From: Gammaproteobacteria bacterium
GTDB lineage: Bacteria > Pseudomonadota > Gammaproteobacteria > GCA-001735895
Length of the DNA: 8,252 bases
Assembly (NCBI GenBank): GCA_021767985.1
Contig: JAASSH010000069.1
Coordinates: forward strand, 1 to 8,252
Reading direction: 5' to 3'
Made by a program: the position numbers and the translations under genes. Below, in pieces: positions 1-4,694 of this stretch (position 1 is the first letter of the stretch; every line of letters begins with the position of its first letter). The notes below the pieces were generated by a model. It did not search any database, was not told the DNA's origin, and worked only from the letters and a program-made list of their open reading frames with translations.

Positions 1-20
1 ATTGCGGCCTGCGCCGCAAT
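1..20. repeat. Perfect 8-bp inverted repeat (hairpin) at the left edge
   Basis: ATTGCGGC (1-8) and GCCGCAAT (13-20) are exact reverse complements around a 4-nt loop, CTGC. The stem is GC-rich and would form a stable hairpin. No T-run follows it on the + strand (the next bases are gacggggtgg), so it is not a classical rho-independent terminator for a + strand gene. A terminator for a minus-strand transcript cannot be judged because the sequence left of base 1 is missing. Confidence 0.6.
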
Positions 21-38
21 GACGGGGTGGGTCAAAGT

Positions 39-52
39 CCGCGAAATCGCGG
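39..52. repeat. Short GC-rich dyad CCGCGA-AA-TCGCGG
   Basis: Six-base arms, CCGCGA (39-44) and TCGCGG (47-52), flank a 2-bp AA centre. The central GAAATC also appears at the centre of the AT-rich dyad at 194-207. It lies about 190 bp upstream of the kinase start, in sequence with no supported gene. It may be a protein-binding site or a chance palindrome; nothing here decides between them. Confidence 0.35.
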
Positions 53-104
53 GAATTCGGGGCGAAATAATCACCTCGAACGCGTCACAGAACGCCATTC
101 GAGG

Positions 105-116
105 AATTGATTCAAG
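105..116. promoter_or_regulatory. Candidate operator AATTGATTCAAG, copy 1 (upstream of kinase operon)
   Basis: This 12-mer is found again, base for base, at 7935-7946 in front of the pilin gene. It contains the dyad TTGA-T-TCAA (107-115). A third related dyad, TTGA-AA-TCAA, lies at 196-205. Sharing between the two non-coding leaders suggests a common DNA-binding regulator, which is not encoded in this window. An alternative reading is that TTGATT acts as a -35 element (16 nt before TAATCT at 129-134), but that -10 is poor. Confidence 0.4.
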
Positions 117-147
117 ATAGTCCTCAACTAATCTCATTAACTACCGA

Positions 148-153
148 TATATA
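148..153 (+). promoter_or_regulatory. Possible -10 element for the kinase operon
   Basis: TATATA lies about 85 bp before the kinase start in an AT-richer stretch and matches four of six bases of the sigma-70 -10 consensus. No good -35 sits 16-18 bp upstream (TCAACT at 124-129 is the best, three of six). A second option is TTGAAA (196-201) with TATCAA (217-222) or AATAAT (221-226), with poor 15- or 19-bp spacers. That would start transcription close to the ATG. The promoter must lie somewhere in this leader, but its exact position is uncertain. Confidence 0.22.
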
Positions 154-193
154 GAGAGAAGCTGCGATTTTGCAGGCGCGGCCCGGTGAACGT

Positions 194-207
194 AATTGAA
201 ATCAATT
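194..207. promoter_or_regulatory. AT-rich dyad AATTGA-AA-TCAATT in the kinase leader
   Basis: Six-base arms AATTGA (194-199) and TCAATT (202-207) are exact reverse complements around AA. The core TTGA-AA-TCAA resembles the TTGA-T-TCAA dyad at 107-115 and 7937-7945, with a centre of two bases instead of one. It sits 32-45 bp upstream of the kinase ATG, a place from which a bound protein could block or modulate transcription. It could also form a weak hairpin in the transcript leader. Confidence 0.4.
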
Positions 208-238
208 GCCATTGGCTATCAATAATCAGAATTAATCT

Positions 239-2077
239 ATGAAAACAAACCAGAGATTTGGACTGATCATGATCATCGCGACCCTGCTGGTGATGCTCGT
301 GACGGTTTATATTCTGTTCGATTACCAGCGTAACGATCGCGAAAGCCTGGCGCGCGCACAGGGTCTCGACCTGGCGCGTCTGCTCGGCGGTATGCCCTGG
401 AGCGAACTGATTCCCGAAGCCGGTCGCCAGGGACTGCTCGAGGTTTTGAAGCGCAGTCATAGTAATCCGGATTTTGCCTACGGTGCGGTGGTAGACGTTG
501 CCGGTAAGCTACATGCCGAGGTCACCCGCGCGGGTGTCATCGTGCCACCGGCGAGCATCGCCGAAGAACCGGCCAGCTGGCTCGGACAGCAGGTCATTGC
601 CTCGGGCGATGGCAATACCCGCTTTATCGAGTCGCATGCCCCGGTGTTTGCCGATGGCGAGCACCGCGGATTCGTGCGGCTCGGTTACTTCGAACCCCAA
701 CTTGCCCTGAGTTTTAGCCAGATGCCGTTCCTGGCGACGCTGATGCTGCCGATATTCCTGCTGGTGCCGCTGTTCTATTTCATGCTGCGCCAGGAAATCA
801 AGCCGCTCAAGCAGATCAGCGAACGCTTCGATCACCTCGCCGACAAGGCTGGTTTGACCCACGTCGAGCTGCAGCCAAGCCGTGCCCTGTCTGATTTCAT
901 GGAACAATTCAACAGCTATATCGAGGCGACGCAAACCCGCATCGAAGCCCTGAACCAGGAGCATGAAAACCTGCAAATGTCGAGCAAGTTGCTGACATAC
1001 CGGAACAATCGCATCGATTCCATCCTGCAGAATTTCCCGGATGCGATCGTCGTGATCGACGAGGCCGGCGAGGTTAGCTATGCCAACGGCAAGGTCGGGC
1101 GCCTGCTTAGCGTCGAACACGAAGAGATCGTCGGCAAGAAGCCGCGCGAGTGGTGCCGCGATCCCAACATCGTGCCGCTGCTTACCTTCGGCGACGTCAA
1201 GTCGAACATGCAGGCCAACCAGGACACGGTGCAGGTCAGGCTCGAAGATCACAGCGAGAAATCGCTGCAGTTCAGCGTTTATCCGTTATTCGTTCCCAAC
1301 GACGAATCCCGCATTCTCGGACGCCTGGTGGTCATTCGCGATGTTTCCGAAGCCCACCTGATGCGCCAGCGCCAGAACGAGTTTGTGTCGCACATTTCGC
1401 ACGAGCTGAAAACGCCGCTAAACGTGATGGCGATGTACAGCGAGTCGCTGCTGACCCAGGGCGTCGACGATGAAAAGTACCGAATCGAGGCGGTCAACGT
1501 GATCCATGACGAGGTCGAACGGCTATCGACCCTGATCAATAACCTGCTCGCGATCAACCAGTACGAACTCGGCGGCATTGTCGCCCAGCGCAAGCACGTG
1601 CGCATGCACGAATTTCTCGAGGACACCTTCGATAACGTCACCAAGGCGCGCGCCGACAAGGGGCTCGAGTTCGATCTCGATATCCCGCGTGAAATGAGCA
1701 TGCTCTATATCGACAAGGACCTGTTCCGCATCGCGGTCAACAACCTTCTGACCAACGCGATCAAGTACAGCAAGCCGGGTGGAAAGGTAAGCATGACCGC
1801 GACAGAGGACGATGATCAAATCGAAATTACGGTTGCCGACGAGGGCTACGGCATCGCCGAGGAAGACCAGAAGCAGATTTTTAATAAATTTTTCCGCTCG
1901 ACGGACGATAACATCAGGCAGCAGTCCGGTCACGGGCTGGGCCTGTCGCTGGCGCGCCAGATCGTGCTGATGCACCACGGTGAGCTGAGCTTTACCAGCG
2001 AACAGGGCAAGGGTAGCCAGTTTGTCATCAGGCTGGAGAAGGTTTCGACACAGATTTTGGATGCGGCGGCTTCATGA
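239..2077 (+). CDS. Membrane-bound sensor histidine kinase with PAS domain
   Basis: This 612-residue protein is a complete two-component sensor kinase. A first membrane helix (about 9-27) and a second (about 163-183) enclose a periplasmic region of about 135 residues. That region has a Cache-like pattern (VVDVAGK near 84-90, GFVRLGY at 144-150), so it probably binds a small ligand, identity unknown. A HAMP-like linker (about 184-235), a coiled coil (about 225-262) and a PAS domain (about 263-370) follow. The HisKA H-box SHISHELKTPLN gives phospho-acceptor H388. The ATPase domain has the N-box NNLLTNAIKY (catalytic N506), the G1 box DEGYG (534-538) and the G2 box GHGLGL (564-569), so it should be active. 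It overlaps the next gene by 4 bp (ATGA), so the receiver downstream is its probable partner. The ATG has no good Shine-Dalgarno; it was chosen because it precedes the first membrane helix. No close named relative is recognised. Confidence 0.93.
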   Translation: MKTNQRFGLIMIIATLLVMLVTVYILFDYQRNDRESLARAQGLDLARLLGGMPWSELIPEAGRQGLLEVLKRSHSNPDFAYGAVVDVAGKLHAEVTRAGVIVPPASIAEEPASWLGQQVIASGDGNTRFIESHAPVFADGEHRGFVRLGYFEPQLALSFSQMPFLATLMLPIFLLVPLFYFMLRQEIKPLKQISERFDHLADKAGLTHVELQPSRALSDFMEQFNSYIEATQTRIEALNQEHENLQMSSKLLTYRNNRIDSILQNFPDAIVVIDEAGEVSYANGKVGRLLSVEHEEIVGKKPREWCRDPNIVPLLTFGDVKSNMQANQDTVQVRLEDHSEKSLQFSVYPLFVPNDESRILGRLVVIRDVSEAHLMRQRQNEFVSHISHELKTPLNVMAMYSESLLTQGVDDEKYRIEAVNVIHDEVERLSTLINNLLAINQYELGGIVAQRKHVRMHEFLEDTFDNVTKARADKGLEFDLDIPREMSMLYIDKDLFRIAVNNLLTNAIKYSKPGGKVSMTATEDDDQIEITVADEGYGIAEEDQKQIFNKFFRSTDDNIRQQSGHGLGLSLARQIVLMHHGELSFTSEQGKGSQFVIRLEKVSTQILDAAAS

Positions 2078-2463
2078 AAAAAATACTGATTGCAGACGAT
2101 GAGCCTCATGTACTCAGGGTGCTGAAACTGTCACTCGAAAAAGAGGGCTACGAGGTTGAAACCTGCGCCAACGGCATGGAGGCGCTCTCCCGGATCGAGA
2201 AACAGCACCCCGATATCCTGGTCACCGATATCCAGATGCCCCTGATGACCGGCGAGGAACTTTGCCGGCATATCGAGGAATACATACCGGATCGGGACTT
2301 TCTGATCTTCGTGTTGACGTCACGTACCGAAATCGAGCACCGCGAATGGTCGCGCAATGTTCACAACCTGTTATTCCTGGAAAAACCGGTCAGCATCCGC
2401 AACCTGGTGGACAAGCTCGAAGAGTACTTTGCCGGCAGCAGCGACGGTTTGAAGGTGATCTGA
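2074..2463 (+). CDS. Stand-alone response regulator receiver (CheY-like)
   Basis: The 129-residue protein consists of one receiver domain and nothing else. The acidic pocket D8-D9, phospho-acceptor D52 in TDIQMP, switch threonine T82 in LTS, aromatic F101 and lysine K104 in EKP are all in place, so phosphorylation and switching should work. There is no DNA-binding or enzymatic output domain; only about 15 residues follow the last helix. It must therefore act by contacting another protein. Its start codon lies inside the kinase stop (ATGA), and its stop overlaps the start of the GGDEF/EAL gene (TGATG). The three products are thus likely made together, and the EAL protein or the pilus ATPase are obvious candidate targets. 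The pairing with the upstream kinase is inferred from the overlap. Confidence 0.93.
   Translation: MKKILIADDEPHVLRVLKLSLEKEGYEVETCANGMEALSRIEKQHPDILVTDIQMPLMTGEELCRHIEEYIPDRDFLIFVLTSRTEIEHREWSRNVHNLLFLEKPVSIRNLVDKLEEYFAGSSDGLKVI
2452..2457 (+). promoter_or_regulatory. Ribosome binding site deciding the GGDEF/EAL start
   Basis: AAGGTG ends 5 nt before the ATG at 2463 and lies inside the last codons of the receiver gene. The reading frame is open upstream to an ATG at 2262, but that would overlap the receiver gene by some 200 bp and add 67 residues with no domain character. The ATG at 2463 overlaps the receiver stop by one base (TGATG), which points to translational coupling. Confidence 0.6.
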
Positions 2464-4655
2464 TGAGCACTTTCAACGGCAACGTGCATTTCAACAACTT
2501 TCTCACCCTGCTGAGGGATTACTGCCCCGCGGTATGCGGGCTCATGGTGTTCGATCGCGAAGTCAACTTTGTCTGGAAAAACGAGGGGAGCAAGATCGAT
2601 CCCGCGCGTATCAGGCCGCTGATGCAGGTTCTCAGCGACGGGGACACGGATGATGAAATCATCGAACTGGAGCAGGGTGAGTTTTCAGAGCTGGTCAAAC
2701 TGAAGAATGAATTTGGCGAGGTCGTTCTACTGTTGTCGCTATACATGAGCAAGGATGAGAAGGTGCAGCAGGAGTCTATCTTACAGCAGAAATCCTTCGT
2801 TCTGCTGAGCGAGCTGCTGCTCGCCGACTACCAGCAGAGCGTGGCGCTCGCAAGCAAGGAAGACGAGCTCAATCATATGACCGACGAGCTGACGCGGCGC
2901 TACGAAGAGCTGAACCTGGTCTACAAGGCCGAAGACCAGGCGATGAACATCTATCATGGCCGCGAGCTGCTGCGCCAGCTGGTGATGAATACCTCGCGCT
3001 TTCTCAACGTCGATATCATTTACCTCTACATCGGCGGCAAGAATATCGCGATGCACAAGTTCCGCGGCGATAACCCGGTGTTCCAGTCCGAGACCCTGTT
3101 CCAATGCCTGCGCGAATCGATACAGCCGCTGCTCGAAGTAGAGAAAACCTCGCTGGTAGTCAACCACATCGAGGATGCGATTGCGCTCGGTATCAAATGC
3201 GACCTGCCATTCAAGCTGGTTGCGAGCCCGTTGGTAAACATCGATAACGACGTCATCGGCCTGCTTGCGATCGGCAGCCAGAACTTCGCGGTCGATTTTT
3301 CCAATAGCGATCGCAACCTGCTCGACGTTATGGCGAAGAAGGCCTCGAAGATCGCGCAGTCGCATTTCGATCCGCTCACGGGGCTCGAAAACAGCCACAG
3401 CTTCGAGCTGATTCTGAAGGACTTGCTGAAGCAGTCCGTGGGCCTGGAAGTGCATCACGCGATTGCCAATGTCGATATCGATCGCATGGCCGTGGTCAAC
3501 GATATCAGCGGCCGCGAAGCCGGCGACCTGCTGATCAAGAAGGTCGGTCAGACACTTGCCGGCATGGTGCGAACGCGCGACGTGGTGGCGCGCATCGGCA
3601 GTGACAAGTTCGGCATACTGCTGGAAAACTGCGATCTGCCCACTGCTAAAACGGTCATGAAAAAGATATCGTACGCCGTATCCAGCATCGACATGGAATG
3701 GGAAGGGGAGTCGCACGAGGTCAGCGTCAGTATCGGTATCGCACCGGTAAACGCCCAGTCGCAGTCCGTCACCAGCCTGCTGAACGCTGCCGAGACGGCG
3801 CGCAACGTGAGCAAGGAACGGGGTCGCAACTCGATCCATGTGCTCGACCTGGAAGACTCTGAACTGCTGCAACGCAAGGAGCAGATCCGCTGGGTCGGGC
3901 GCATCCAGTCGGCCTTGCGTGACGATCGGTTCATGCTTCATGCGCAAATGATCCAGCCGCTCAAGGCCGGTGCCGGCAAGCCGCATTACGAAATCCTGGT
4001 TCGCATGCAGGACGAAGACGGCTCCGCGATTCCTCCCGGGATGTTTTTACCCGCGGCGGAGAGCTTTTACCTGATGTCGAGCATCGATTACTGGGTGATC
4101 AACCGGGCCTTCGAGGAACTGGCGCAACTAAACCAGCAGTCCGAGCAGGGCTGCCAAATATCGATCAACTTGTCCGGCCAGTCGCTCAACGACCCTGCCG
4201 GGCTTGCGGCCTATATCGAGAACAAGCTCGAGGAATACCGGCTCGCTGCCGGCGATATCTGTTTCGAGATAACCGAATCGGCCGCGATCGCCAACATCGA
4301 AGATGCGCGCGTCTTCATCGAGCAGCTGCATGCCCTCGGCTGTGAATTCTCGCTGGACGATTTCGGCACCGGCCTGAGTTCCTTCTCCTACCTCAAGAAC
4401 CTGCGGGTCGACTACCTGAAAATCGACGGCGGTTTCGTGCGCGATATCCTGAAGGATGCCGTCAGCGAGAGCATGGTGGGCGCGATCAACCAGGTCGGCC
4501 AGGCAATGCAGCTAAAGACGGTTGCCGAGTTTGTCGAAAACGACGCGATCAGGCAAAAGCTGGCCAACATCGGGGTCGATTACGGCCAGGGTTACGCCAT
4601 CGACAAGCCCTCGCCGTTTCGTGAAATTCATCTCGGCGAGGTCAAGACTGCCTAG
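2463..4655 (+). CDS. GAF / degenerate GGDEF / EAL c-di-GMP phosphodiesterase or receptor
   Basis: The 730-residue cytoplasmic protein has an unassigned N-terminal domain (about 1-110), a coiled coil (about 115-158), a GAF-like domain (about 160-298), GGDEF (about 300-460) and EAL (about 475-725). The GGDEF signature reads GSDKF (379-383), so cyclase activity is probably lost. RTRD (370-373) sits exactly where the inhibitory RxxD I-site belongs, so c-di-GMP may still bind there. The EAL domain has EIL (E510) in place of EAL and keeps N569, E602, D632-D633 in DDFGTG, K653, E689 and Q709. This is the full set of metal and catalytic positions, at nearly the spacing of characterised EAL enzymes. 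It is therefore probably an active phosphodiesterase with GGDEF and GAF acting as regulatory domains. FimX-like proteins, which control type IV pili, are a functional parallel, but FimX has lost EAL activity. Coupling to the receiver gene suggests control by phosphorylation. Confidence 0.9.
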   Translation: MSTFNGNVHFNNFLTLLRDYCPAVCGLMVFDREVNFVWKNEGSKIDPARIRPLMQVLSDGDTDDEIIELEQGEFSELVKLKNEFGEVVLLLSLYMSKDEKVQQESILQQKSFVLLSELLLADYQQSVALASKEDELNHMTDELTRRYEELNLVYKAEDQAMNIYHGRELLRQLVMNTSRFLNVDIIYLYIGGKNIAMHKFRGDNPVFQSETLFQCLRESIQPLLEVEKTSLVVNHIEDAIALGIKCDLPFKLVASPLVNIDNDVIGLLAIGSQNFAVDFSNSDRNLLDVMAKKASKIAQSHFDPLTGLENSHSFELILKDLLKQSVGLEVHHAIANVDIDRMAVVNDISGREAGDLLIKKVGQTLAGMVRTRDVVARIGSDKFGILLENCDLPTAKTVMKKISYAVSSIDMEWEGESHEVSVSIGIAPVNAQSQSVTSLLNAAETARNVSKERGRNSIHVLDLEDSELLQRKEQIRWVGRIQSALRDDRFMLHAQMIQPLKAGAGKPHYEILVRMQDEDGSAIPPGMFLPAAESFYLMSSIDYWVINRAFEELAQLNQQSEQGCQISINLSGQSLNDPAGLAAYIENKLEEYRLAAGDICFEITESAAIANIEDARVFIEQLHALGCEFSLDDFGTGLSSFSYLKNLRVDYLKIDGGFVRDILKDAVSESMVGAINQVGQAMQLKTVAEFVENDAIRQKLANIGVDYGQGYAIDKPSPFREIHLGEVKTA

Positions 4656-4684
4656 CGCGCAGCCTTCCTCCCGCAGTCGAACCC

Positions 4685-4688
4685 GGAA
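4685..4688 (+). promoter_or_regulatory. Modest ribosome binding site before the GTG start of the ATPase
   Basis: GGAA lies 6 nt before GTG at 4695. The next in-frame methionine is residue 26, inside the STAS fold, so the GTG is the better start. The 39-bp gap after the EAL gene shows no terminator-like hairpin, so transcription probably continues through. Confidence 0.4.
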
Positions 4689-4694
4689 ACTACA

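Noticed and set aside
162..175. CTGC-GATTTT-GCAG mini hairpin in the kinase leader
   Set aside because: The four-base stem with a six-base loop is too weak to distinguish from chance.
137..460. Minus-strand open frame that starts within the kinase gene and runs into the leader
   Set aside because: It is short with no recognisable features, and its upstream half is antisense to the kinase membrane helix and periplasmic region.
509..1252. Minus-strand open frame of 247 codons opposite the kinase gene
   Set aside because: It lies within the periplasmic, HAMP-like and PAS coding region of a clear kinase, and has no domain of its own.
1874..1900. AT-rich island inside the kinase gene
   Set aside because: It encodes the conserved IFNKFF stretch after the G1 box. 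Phe, Asn and Lys codons explain the composition; there is no sign of an inserted element.
2262..2462. 67-codon upstream extension of the GGDEF/EAL reading frame
   Set aside because: It would overlap the receiver gene almost to its midpoint. The extension is low in hydrophobic pattern and Gly/Arg/Gln-rich, and a well-placed ribosome binding site supports the start at 2463.
2781..3986. Open frame of about 401 codons on the minus strand opposite the GGDEF/EAL gene
   Set aside because: Same shadow-frame composition, no recognisable motif, no promoter or ribosome binding site, and complete overlap with a well-supported gene.
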